Of a stretch of DNA of 64,000 bases, positions 28,965 to 37,464 are shown in pieces. The first letter of the stretch is position 1. The number at the start of each line of letters is the position of its first letter. The DNA is taken from NCBI GenBank assembly GCA_963829085.1, contig CAWHHJ010000021.1, positions 1 through 64,000 on the forward strand. Direction: 5' to 3'. Made by a program: the position numbers and the translations under genes. The notes under the pieces were generated by a model. It was not told where the DNA came from. It saw only the letters and a list, made by a program, of their open reading frames with translations, and did not search any database. Source of the DNA: PALSA-1004 sp963829085 (GTDB lineage Bacteria > Pseudomonadota > Gammaproteobacteria > Burkholderiales > SG8-41).

Positions 28965-30797
28965 TCACACCTTGGCCTCGTCTGTATGTGGCGCGCCAGG
29001 CGATTCGTTGTGGCCGCGCTGCTTGGCGGGTTTTGCATGGCGCGACAGATTAAAAGCGCTGTTCACGAGGCCGACGTGAGTGAATGCCTGCGGGAAATTA
29101 CCCGTGAATCGCTTCGCAACGACGTCATACTCTTCGGCAAGCAGGCCGACATCATTTCGTAGCGCGAGCAGCTTCTCGAACAATCTTGTCGCCTCCTCCA
29201 TGCGTCCCTGCAGCACGAGGTTATCGACCAGCCAAAAGCTGCATGCGAGAAACACACCTTCACCCTCCGGCAATCCATCCGGCGTTCGCGCGGTGTGGTA
29301 TCGCTTGACGAAGCCGTCGACGGTCAATTCACGCTCGATCGCGGCGACCGTGCCACGGACGCGCGCATCATGATGCGGAAGAAACCCGGTGAGAGGAATC
29401 AGGAGCAGGCTCGCATCGAGTTCCTTCGAGCCATAGCTTTGCACGAAGCTGCCAAGCTCCGCGTCGTACGCATGATTACACACGTCGTCGTGAATCAGCC
29501 GGCGCAGCGCACGCCATTCCTGCAACGGCCCTTTCAAACCAAAACTTTCAATGCTTTTTATCGCACGATCAACGGCAACCCACGCCATCACCTTTGAGTA
29601 AGTGAAATGCCGTGGACCATCCCGTACCTCCCATATGCCCTGATCCGGCTGCGACCAGACTTGGGTGAGATGATCAAGCATCTTGCGCTGAATCGCCCAC
29701 GTCACCGGGTCAGAGTCCAATCCGCCTTTGCGTGCCTGGTGCAGGGCGTCCATGACTTCTCCATAGACGTCGAGTTGCAGTTGTGATGCTGCGGCGTTGC
29801 CGATGCGCACCGGTTTCGAGTTCTCATAGCCGGAGAGCCACGGCACTGTCCACTCTTCAAGCCGGCGCTCGCCGGCCAGCCCGTACATGATCTGCATCTG
29901 CTCCGGACTGCCGGCCACTGCACGCTGCAGCCAGCGCCGCCAGGCGGCAGCTTCATCGAAGCAGTTTGCGTTCATGAGCGCCAGCAGTGTCAGCGTAGCG
30001 TCGCGCAGCCAGCAGTAGCGATAGTCCCAATTGCGAACGCCGCCGATGCGCTCGGGAAGCGAAGTCGTGGGCGCGGCAACCAGTCCGCCAGTCGGCTCGT
30101 ACGTCAACGCTTTGAGAGTTATCAGTGATCGCTGCACCGCCTGCGACCATTTTCCTGACGACTTGCCGTGGTCCGACCAATCACGCCAGAACTTCTCGGT
30201 CGCATGCAAAGCGGCTTCAGCATCGATGGCACGCGGCACATCGAGATGCGACGGTGCATAGGTAAGCACAAAGGGCACAGACTCTCCGGCAGACACGGAG
30301 AAGTCCGCGACTGTCTTCAGATCCGCGCTCGATAGATGGGCTGTGGTGCGCAGAACTGTCATAGCAGGTCCTGCAATCGCGCGCAGACTGCGGTCAGGCA
30401 GACGGCTGACCCACGGCACGGTCGCGCCGTAATTGAAACGCAGAGTAAGTTCCATCCGCATCGGCATACGTCCGCGCCGCCCGTAGACGATGCGGCACAG
30501 GTCCGATGCGGAGTCACGCAATGGCATGAAATCGACTACGGTTGCTGTCGCATCCGCCGTCGAGAACTCTGTTTCGAGTATCAATGTGCCGTCGCGGTAA
30601 CGGCGGGTAGTTTTTACATTATCGGCAGCCGGCGCAATCGACCAGCGCCCGTTGTCTGCGTTTCCAAGCAACGCGGCAAAACACGCGTCCGAATCGAAGC
30701 GCGGCCAGCATAGCCAGTCGACGGACCCGTCACGACTGACTAATGCAGACGTCTGGCAATCCCCGATGAGGGCATAGTCTTCAATGCGTGACGACAT
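28965..30797 (-). CDS. Glycoside hydrolase family 15 protein (glucoamylase/trehalase type)
   Basis: 610 residues, no signal peptide, so cytoplasmic. The N-terminal beta-sandwich begins IEDYALIGDCQTSALVSRDG and includes SVDWLCWPRFDS; the (alpha/alpha)6 barrel has NWDYRYCWLRDATLTLLALM and GIWEVRDGPRHFTYSKVMAW, and ends with LLAEEYDVVAKRFTGNFPQA. The Glu residues in GIWEVR and LLAEEYD are the candidate acid and base. Bacterial members of this layout include trehalases and glucoamylases; I cannot decide between them. It is the first gene before the glucokinase-like gene. Confidence 0.93.
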   Translation of the reverse strand: MSSRIEDYALIGDCQTSALVSRDGSVDWLCWPRFDSDACFAALLGNADNGRWSIAPAADNVKTTRRYRDGTLILETEFSTADATATVVDFMPLRDSASDLCRIVYGRRGRMPMRMELTLRFNYGATVPWVSRLPDRSLRAIAGPAMTVLRTTAHLSSADLKTVADFSVSAGESVPFVLTYAPSHLDVPRAIDAEAALHATEKFWRDWSDHGKSSGKWSQAVQRSLITLKALTYEPTGGLVAAPTTSLPERIGGVRNWDYRYCWLRDATLTLLALMNANCFDEAAAWRRWLQRAVAGSPEQMQIMYGLAGERRLEEWTVPWLSGYENSKPVRIGNAAASQLQLDVYGEVMDALHQARKGGLDSDPVTWAIQRKMLDHLTQVWSQPDQGIWEVRDGPRHFTYSKVMAWVAVDRAIKSIESFGLKGPLQEWRALRRLIHDDVCNHAYDAELGSFVQSYGSKELDASLLLIPLTGFLPHHDARVRGTVAAIERELTVDGFVKRYHTARTPDGLPEGEGVFLACSFWLVDNLVLQGRMEEATRLFEKLLALRNDVGLLAEEYDVVAKRFTGNFPQAFTHVGLVNSAFNLSRHAKPAKQRGHNESPGAPHTDEAKV

Positions 30798-30881
30798 TCA
30801 TCTTGAGACCAACACCGCTGCGGGTGGTTCGCATCCCGATATCAGCTTCGCGCGGGCATGCGATCTCAACAACACATTCCA

Positions 30882-31421
30882 TTACTTATCGTTGAGTATG
30901 TGCGGCAACGGCCGCTTCATCGACTGTTCGTCCACCGGTTTCATGCGGCCGAGAACCTGTCCGAGCAAGCCGTCGAGCGACAACAGCGTGTGTTCGGGAA
31001 GTCTATGCAGCGATTCGTACAGCATGCCGCGCGCCGGTTGCGGCGCTTTCGCCAGAAGCCGGCTGCCGGATTCTGTGATTGACAGCGTCACTGCACGCTG
31101 ATCGACAGTGGATCGCACGCGCTTCACGAGCTTCGCCGTGACCAGCTTGTTGACAAGGATGCTTACGGTGGACTGATGCATAGCCATTGCTGCGGCAAGC
31201 TCGGATACGCCCATGCGCGGTGAGCGGCGCAGCTCGCAGAGGACCCACAACTGCGTGCCGTTGATGCCGCATCGCTCTTCGACCCACTTGAAGTGCTGCT
31301 TCGCGGTATTGATGATAAGGCGGAATTTCATGAGCACTTGCAATGGCAGCGGCGTGCCTGCGGCATCCGCCCCCGGCTTGGTCTTCGGTGGCGGCGCAGC
31401 CGCGCGGCGCACTCTACTCAT
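30882..31421 (-). CDS. MarR family transcriptional regulator
   Basis: About 179 residues from the ATG at 31421 (MSRVRRAAAPPPK), behind GGGAGAT. The winged-helix region is GINGTQLWVLCELRRSPRMG, VSELAAAMAMHQSTVSILVN and KLVKRVRSTVDQRAVTLSIT, clearly MarR-type with the conserved Asp-Gln-Arg wing. It is divergent from a DUF6789 membrane protein, and the intergenic region contains a 26-bp palindrome that is probably its operator. It likely represses itself and the divergent gene in response to a small phenolic or oxidant. Confidence 0.92.
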   Translation of the reverse strand: MSRVRRAAAPPPKTKPGADAAGTPLPLQVLMKFRLIINTAKQHFKWVEERCGINGTQLWVLCELRRSPRMGVSELAAAMAMHQSTVSILVNKLVTAKLVKRVRSTVDQRAVTLSITESGSRLLAKAPQPARGMLYESLHRLPEHTLLSLDGLLGQVLGRMKPVDEQSMKRPLPHILNDK

Positions 31422-31471
31422 GCCTATCTCCCAATCGAGAACTAGTTTTGCGGCGTGCGGTCGAAGCTGGA

Positions 31472-31497
31472 CATTTGCATTGCCAACAATACAAATG
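31472..31497. promoter_or_regulatory. Candidate MarR operator (26-bp imperfect palindrome)
   Basis: CATTTGCATTG - CCAA - CAATACAAATG: two 11-bp arms with 10 of 11 positions symmetric. It sits 50 bp upstream of marR-like and 95 bp upstream of the divergent DUF6789 gene, which is where a MarR dimer would bind to control both. Confidence 0.65.
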
Positions 31498-31592
31498 ACA
31501 GCCACTTGTTTCCCGCCTGGCGGCATTCCCTGCCCGTGGCGGTTTCATCATGAAAAGCCCGGCAACGGGCACCACACCAAAGGAGCGATGTT

Positions 31593-32072
31593 ATGGTTTC
31601 CATCAGGAGCGGTATCCAAGGCGGTTTTGCGGGCACCTTCGCGGCGTCTGCCATCATGATAATGAACAACGCGATAGGTAAGGTACCGGAACTGCACATC
31701 GCAAAGACACTTAATACAGTGCTCGGCACGACGAACCACGCGATTATCGGCTGGATTGCATTTTTTATGATTGGTACTTTCGTATTGGGGCCCCTCTTCG
31801 CCGTGCTTACGCCGCGTATCCGGATAAAGGTCAATCTGCTCAAGGGATTGATGTTTGGCGTCCTGGTATGGCTTGGGATGATGATGGTGCTCGTCCCGCT
31901 TGCAGGCGGCGGCTTCTTCGCCATGCACCGCAGTCCCATCGTGCCTGGCGTTACTCTCGCCGTAGCGCTGGTGTATGGATTGGTGCTCAGCGCGGTCTAT
32001 GCATGGGACATCTCTGCACTGCAGCCGCAGACACCAAATCGACCCCACGGAACGAGCCACCACGCGGCATAA
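31593..32072 (+). CDS. DUF6789-type integral membrane protein
   Basis: 159 residues behind an AAAGGAG ribosome site. Four hydrophobic segments: near residues 10-25 (GFAGTFAASAIMIMNNAIG), 50-73 (IIGWIAFFMIGTFVLGPLFA), 85-105 (LMFGVLVWLGMMMVLVPLAG) and 118-138. The layout matches small DUF6789 membrane proteins; their function is not known. It is divergently paired with the MarR regulator and likely under its control. Confidence 0.8.
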   Translation: MVSIRSGIQGGFAGTFAASAIMIMNNAIGKVPELHIAKTLNTVLGTTNHAIIGWIAFFMIGTFVLGPLFAVLTPRIRIKVNLLKGLMFGVLVWLGMMMVLVPLAGGGFFAMHRSPIVPGVTLAVALVYGLVLSAVYAWDISALQPQTPNRPHGTSHHAA

Positions 32073-32167
32073 GAGCCGCGCGGGCGCCCGGAGCGCGCTT
32101 GCGCTGTTCTGCATGTAGACAAACGCGGCGCTAGAAGAGCCAGAGGCGGCTTTCTCTAAGGTCTTCC

Positions 32168-33208
32168 ATGCTAGGCTCACGCATCGAAACCGGATGCGGA
32201 ATGCAAAGCATGCAGGCGTTTGAACCGGCGATACGTTCGGCACTTGGTCTCTTCCTTGCGTGCAGTGTTTCACATTCAGCGCACGCCGAGAGTTGGAAAC
32301 CGACACGACCTGTAGCTCTTGTGGTTGGTGCGACACCCGGCGGCAGTCTGGACTTAACAGCGCGGCTGATTCAACACATCTGCGGGCAGCATAAGCTCGC
32401 GCCAACGCCGATCGTTGTACTAAATAAGCCGGGCGCTGGTCAGGGCATAGCATGGGACTACATGCAGGATCGCGGCAACGACGGGCATGCCATCGCGCTT
32501 GGCGGACCGAATCTCGCATCGAACCCCATTCTCGGCGCGCACGCGACCGGATACCGGGACGTAACGACTATCGCGCTGCTATTCGACGACTACACAGCAC
32601 TTGTCGTGCGCACCGATTCGCCGTTGAAATCGATGCGCGACGTCGTTGAACGTCTGCGCAAGGATCCGGCCGCGCTGACAATTGCAGTGGGGCCCGCGAT
32701 GGGCGGCGGCGCGCACATCGGTACGGTCGTCGGCCTCAAAGCTGCCGGCGTGCGCATTCGCGACGTGCGCTTTGTCGTCTATAAGTCCGCCGGTGAAGCA
32801 ATGACTGCGGCAATCGGCGGTGACGTCGACGTTGCTGCCGGAACCGTCGCGAATTATCCGTCCCAGGTCGCGGCCCGGCGTATCCGCGTTATCGCCATCA
32901 CAGCGCCGCGCCGCCTCGGCGGCTCAATGGCCGACGCTCCCACGCTGAGAGAACAAGGCATAGACGCCATATTTACGACATGGCGCAGCGTCGTGGGTCC
33001 GAAGCGCATGGCACCCGAACACGTCGCTTATTGGGAAGATACGCTGGCGACAGTCGTGAAGACTAATGACTGGCAAAAAGATCTGGAACGCAATTTCTGG
33101 TCCGCTAATTTCACGACCGGCGATGCGGCGCGGCGGTATGTCGAAGAGCAGGGGAAACTGTTCGAGGATATCTTCACTGAGCTCGGTATGGTTAAACGTA
33201 AACGTTGA
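32168..33208 (+). CDS. Tripartite tricarboxylate transporter substrate-binding protein (TctC-like subtype)
   Basis: 346 residues from the ATG at 32168; the signal peptide (IRSALGLFLACSVSHSAHA) makes internal ATGs at 32201 or 32210 possible starts. The sequence is TctC-like but differs from classic Bug proteins: LNKPGAGQGIAWDYMQDRGN, ALVVRTDSPLKSMRDVVERL and NFWSANFTTGDAARRYVEEQ. The same features recur in the gene at 59008, so these two form a separate subtype. It is followed 85 bp later by a classic Bug gene. Confidence 0.9.
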   Translation: MLGSRIETGCGMQSMQAFEPAIRSALGLFLACSVSHSAHAESWKPTRPVALVVGATPGGSLDLTARLIQHICGQHKLAPTPIVVLNKPGAGQGIAWDYMQDRGNDGHAIALGGPNLASNPILGAHATGYRDVTTIALLFDDYTALVVRTDSPLKSMRDVVERLRKDPAALTIAVGPAMGGGAHIGTVVGLKAAGVRIRDVRFVVYKSAGEAMTAAIGGDVDVAAGTVANYPSQVAARRIRVIAITAPRRLGGSMADAPTLREQGIDAIFTTWRSVVGPKRMAPEHVAYWEDTLATVVKTNDWQKDLERNFWSANFTTGDAARRYVEEQGKLFEDIFTELGMVKRKR

Positions 33209-33293
33209 CGTTGAATGACTTGGCGTGAAACAGCGACGTTGCGTTCCCTGGCATACGTTTGCGCCGGCTAAAATAAGAAAAAGGGGAGCATCG

Positions 33294-34259
33294 ATGAACA
33301 AGTGGCACCGGCTTGCTTGCATTGCCGCCTGCGCCGTCTGCGGCGCAGCGATCGCGCAACCCTACCCCGCCAAACCCGTGCGCGTGATCGTTGCGTATCC
33401 GGCCGGTGGCAGTGTCGATGTCGTTGCGCGCCTCGTAGGCCAGAAGTTCAGCGAGAGCACCGGCCGCTCGTTCGTGGTTGAAAACAGATCGGGGGCCGGT
33501 GGAAACATCGGCACTGACTTTGTGGCGAAGTCACCGGCGGACGGTTATACGCTGCTCATGGGAAGCGCCGCGGCGCTCGCTTCTAATCCGGCCATTTACG
33601 CGAAGATGCCGTTCGATTCCGCGCGTGACTTTGCGCCGATCTCGTTAATCGTCATCCAGCCCAACATTCTGGTCGTGCACCCGACGATCCCGGCGAAGAC
33701 GGTACGCGAATTCATTGTGCTTGCGAAAAGCCGGCCGGCGATATTGAACTACGGCTCCAGTGGCCTTGGGAGCTCGCAGCATATGGCGGCGGAACTTTTC
33801 TCGCACTATGCGGGCGTCAAAATGATTCATGTGCCTTATAAGGGCGGCGCGCCAGCCTTGATCGACCTCGCCGGTGGACAAATCGATTTGATGTTCGAAA
33901 CGATACCGACCGCGATGCCATATGCAAAGACCGGCAAACTTCGTGCGCTCGGCATCACGACCCCTCAGCGCTCACACGCTTTCCCGGAACTGCCGACGAT
34001 ACGCGAAGCGGGCGTTGGCCAATATGAGTATCGCGGCTGGATAGGCTTGCTCGCCCCCGCCGGCACGCCTGCCGAGATCGTCAGCCGATTGAATGCAGAA
34101 GTGGTGCGCGCCATCAACCAGGGTGGACTTGCGGCGCAGTTTCGCGATATGGCTTTTGACGTCGTCGCTGGTGCGCCTGACCAATTCGCGCAATTCATCA
34201 GAGACGAAATTGAACTGCACCGCAAAATCGTCAAGGCGTCCGGTATGAAGCCGGACTGA
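33294..34259 (+). CDS. Bug family substrate-binding protein
   Basis: About 321 residues. The ATG at 33294 follows AAGGGGAG, preferred over the earlier in-frame start at 33225. The signal peptide (MNKWHRLACIAACAVCGAAI) is followed by QPYPAKPVRVIVAYPAGGSV, NRSGAGGNIGTDFVAKSPAD, SSGLGSSQHMAAELFSHYAG and HVPYKGGAPALIDL. It lies 76 bp upstream of the acyl-CoA synthetase gene on the same strand, so the imported acid may be activated to its CoA ester. Confidence 0.94.
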   Translation: MNKWHRLACIAACAVCGAAIAQPYPAKPVRVIVAYPAGGSVDVVARLVGQKFSESTGRSFVVENRSGAGGNIGTDFVAKSPADGYTLLMGSAAALASNPAIYAKMPFDSARDFAPISLIVIQPNILVVHPTIPAKTVREFIVLAKSRPAILNYGSSGLGSSQHMAAELFSHYAGVKMIHVPYKGGAPALIDLAGGQIDLMFETIPTAMPYAKTGKLRALGITTPQRSHAFPELPTIREAGVGQYEYRGWIGLLAPAGTPAEIVSRLNAEVVRAINQGGLAAQFRDMAFDVVAGAPDQFAQFIRDEIELHRKIVKASGMKPD

Positions 34260-34335
34260 TCCGGCGAAGACTTTCAACCGCGGCTCGGTGCGGAAGCGAG
34301 CCGTATCCACCATATCGTTCTCTGACAGGAGTTTC

Positions 34336-36490
34336 ATGTCGCATCCGCTCGATCGCATCTTCAATCCGCGCGTGCTTGCAGTCATCGGCGCCTCTAACGA
34401 CCCGGAAAAACGCGGCTATCGCGCCATCAAGACGTTAATGGCCGACAACTACGAGGGCAGTATCATTCCGATCAATCCGCGAGCCAACGAGATTCTCGGT
34501 CTGAAATGCTATGCGACGCTCGATGATGTTCCCGGCGACATCGACCTGGCGCTCGTCTGCACAGCGGCGAAGACCGTGCCGGACGTGGTGCGCAGTTGTG
34601 GCAAAAAAGGCGTCAAGGGCGCGCTGCTGCTCGCGGGCGGATTCAGCGAAGCGAGCGAAGCCGGCCGGATTCTCGAAAATGAAACGGTCGCCATCGCACG
34701 CGAATATGGCGTTCGCCTGATAGGCCCCAATACCAACGGTATGTTCAGCGCCCGCTACGGCTGCAATGCCATCGGATGGTTCGATCTTCCGCGCGGCCCG
34801 CTCGCCATGATTGCGAACAGCGCAAATGTCATGTTGTCCGTCGTGACGGAAGCTCAGGTCCATCGCCACTTCGGATTCAGCACGCTCCTGCCGCTCGGCA
34901 ACCAGGCTGACATTCAGTTTCACGAGTGCCTGCAGTCCCTCGCTGAAGATGCAGATACGCGAGCAGTGATTTCGTACATCGAAGGCTTCAAGGATGGACG
35001 CGCCTTCTTCAATGTCGCACGCCGCGTGAGCCGCGCAAAGCCTATCGTTATGTTCAAGGCCGGCCGGACGCGGGAAGGTGTGCGCGCGGCGAAGTCACAT
35101 AGCGGCTCGCTTGCCGGGGACTACGCCGTCGCGAGCGGCGTAATCAAGCAGGCAGGCATCGTGATGGTCACGCGGTCTGACTGTCTCTTTCCGGTCGCTG
35201 AAGCGTTGGCTCTGCTGCCGCCGATGCGCACACGGCGCGTCGCGATTCTTTCAGAAGGCGGCGGCGTTATCACCGTCGCTGCCGAAGCATTGGCTGAACG
35301 CGGCATGGTGCTATCGCAACTGACCGAAGAGACGCAGCGCAAACTGAAATCCATAGTTCCCGCGGCCTCTGCTCTCTCGAACCCGGTCGATGCCGGTGGC
35401 GGAACCGACCCGCGGGCCGAGTACTACGGCTTATGCGGCCGCGCGATACTCGAAGATCCGAATGTCGATGCCCTGCTCTGCGTCGGATTTTTCGGCGGCT
35501 ATGCGCGACGATATGGCGACTCGGTCGTCGAGACGGAGAATCGTGTTTGTATCGAACTTGCGGATTTGATGAGGCGACACAACAAAGCGGTCGTCGTGCA
35601 ATCGCACTACGCCCACTTTAAAACCCCCGCACTGGATCTTCTGCGCAAGGCGGGCGTTCCGTACTATCGCTCGATAGAGATTGCGTCGCAGTGTCTCGCC
35701 TCGCTCGCTGACTATTCCGAAATGTGCCGCCGGCTCGATGAGACGTCAGATGTGGAGACGATACGTAACCCGCGCTCAGCGTCTTCCCAGCAATTGATTG
35801 CTGGCGCGCGCGCGGCCGGCCGCACAGCGCTCCTCGAAACGGAGGCACGGGAACTGCTCGGTGCGAGCGGAGTGCAGATGGCGAAATGCGTGTTGCTCAC
35901 TTCCGACGCAGACGCCAGCAATGCCATCGATGTCTTGGGAAGCGGACCGCTGGCGCTCAAAGTCGTCTCTAAAGATGTCCTGCATAAATCAGATGCCGGC
36001 GGCGTAATGCTCAATGTGTCGGGCGCTGCTGCTATCAAGACTGCGATGGCTGACATCATAGCGAAACGTTCGCTTGCACTATCCCGCTGCATCGATCGAC
36101 GGCATCCTCGCCGCGCCCATGGCGCGAGCGGGTGTGGAGTTGATCATCGGAATCATGCGCGATGCGCAGTTCGGCCCGGTAATCTTGTTTGGGCTCGGCG
36201 GCCTATTCGTAGAAACGCTGAAGGACGTTGTGTTCCGCGCCGTGCCGATTGCACGAGCGGATGCGGAAGAAATGATCGGCGACATTCACTTTCAAGGCAT
36301 GCTCGAAGGTGCACGCGGACTGCCCAAGGTAAACAGGCACGCGATCATCGAGCTGCTGCTGAAAGTGTCTGCGCTGGCAGCCGCCTTTCCCGCAATCGCG
36401 GAGATTGATATCAATCCGGTGATTGCGCACGACGATGGCTACACCGTCGCGGACGCGCGAATCATTCTCAGTGACGAACCGGCCGTCTAG
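34336..36490 (+). pseudogene. Acetate--CoA ligase (ADP-forming) family protein, split by one-base frameshift
   Basis: The start is the ATG at 34336 behind AGGAG. Domains in order: CoA-binding (NPRVLAVIGASNDPEKRGYR; LIGPNTNGMFS), succinyl-CoA-ligase-like with the phospho-His region AAKSHSGSLAGDYAVASG, and a C-terminal ATP-grasp part (LKVVSKDVLHKSDAGGVMLN). Reading breaks near 36,075, and the next frame restores ASIDGILAAPMARAGVELII, FGPVILFGLGGLFVE and IAEIDINPVIAHDDG to the stop. One extra base explains this. The repaired length is about 717 residues, normal for the family. It forms an acyl-CoA from an acid with ATP cleavage to ADP. Confidence 0.9.
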
Positions 36491-37455
36491 TCGACGGGCT
36501 TGATCCCTGCGTCACGCGCAAGCTTGATCATTTTTGCGGACTGCTCGCGCATATACGATCCGAGTTGCTCGGGTGTTCCGCCTGCAAGCTCGACACCGAG
36601 ATCCTGCAAGCGGGTTTTCACGTCGGGTGCAGTCAGCGCTTTGTTCACTTCAGTGTTGACGCGCATCACCAGGTCGCGCGGCATGCCCGCCGGGCCGGCT
36701 ATGCCCATCCATCCATCGAACTCGTAGCCGGGAACGCCGGCTTCGGCGACCGTCGGCACATCCGGCAACATCATCGAACGCTTGCTCGTTGTGACGCCCA
36801 GCGCGCGCACGCGTGAGCTGCGCGCGTAAGGCAGCGCTTCCGGCATCGGTGCAAATATGAGATCGATCTGGCCACCGACGAGGTCCGCGATGGCCGGTGC
36901 ACCGCCTTTGTACGGGACATGCACAATCTGCACGCCCGTCACGTTCTGGAAGAGCTCCGACGCCATATGCTGCGACGAGCCGCTGCCGCCCGAGCCGTAA
37001 TTGAGCTGCCCTTTTCTCGATTTGGCGAGCGCAATGAGCTCTTTAACGCTCCTCGCAGGAACCGATGGATTGACGATCAGCACATTTCCCTGATGAAGCA
37101 GTAGTGCAATCGGCGCCAGATCCTTGAGCGGGTCGTAGGGCATCCTTGAATAGATAGCCATGTTGGTTCCTAGCGAGCCGCTGCTGCTCACGAGCAGCGT
37201 GTAACCGTCCGGCGCCGACTTGGCAACGAGATCCGCTGCCACATTGCTCGCGGCACCCGGCCGATTGTCGACGACAAATTGCTGCCCGAAATATTCGCTG
37301 AGCTTCTGCGCAAAGATACGTCCCACGATGTCGACACTGCCGCCCGCAGCGTAGCCCACCATGATCCGCACCGGTTTCGCCGGATAGTTTTGCGCGCAGA
37401 CATGCGCTGTTCCGATAAGCAGCAGGTGAAAACTCAGCAGCAAACGTAGCGCCAT
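36487..37455 (-). CDS. Bug family substrate-binding protein
   Basis: 322 residues. A signal peptide (MALRLLLSFHLLLIGTAHVC) precedes QNYPAKPVRIMVGYAAGGSV; then LVAKSAPDGYTLLVSSSGSL, SGSSQHMASELFQNVTGVQ and HVPYKGGAPAIADL. It resembles the Bug protein at 33294 more than the others in the window. It is 9 bp downstream of the thiamine-diphosphate enzyme gene and co-transcribed with it, and its 3' end overlaps the convergent CoA-ligase gene by 4 bp. Confidence 0.94.
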   Translation of the reverse strand: MALRLLLSFHLLLIGTAHVCAQNYPAKPVRIMVGYAAGGSVDIVGRIFAQKLSEYFGQQFVVDNRPGAASNVAADLVAKSAPDGYTLLVSSSGSLGTNMAIYSRMPYDPLKDLAPIALLLHQGNVLIVNPSVPARSVKELIALAKSRKGQLNYGSGGSGSSQHMASELFQNVTGVQIVHVPYKGGAPAIADLVGGQIDLIFAPMPEALPYARSSRVRALGVTTSKRSMMLPDVPTVAEAGVPGYEFDGWMGIAGPAGMPRDLVMRVNTEVNKALTAPDVKTRLQDLGVELAGGTPEQLGSYMREQSAKMIKLARDAGIKPVD

Positions 37456-37464
37456 ATCGAGCTC

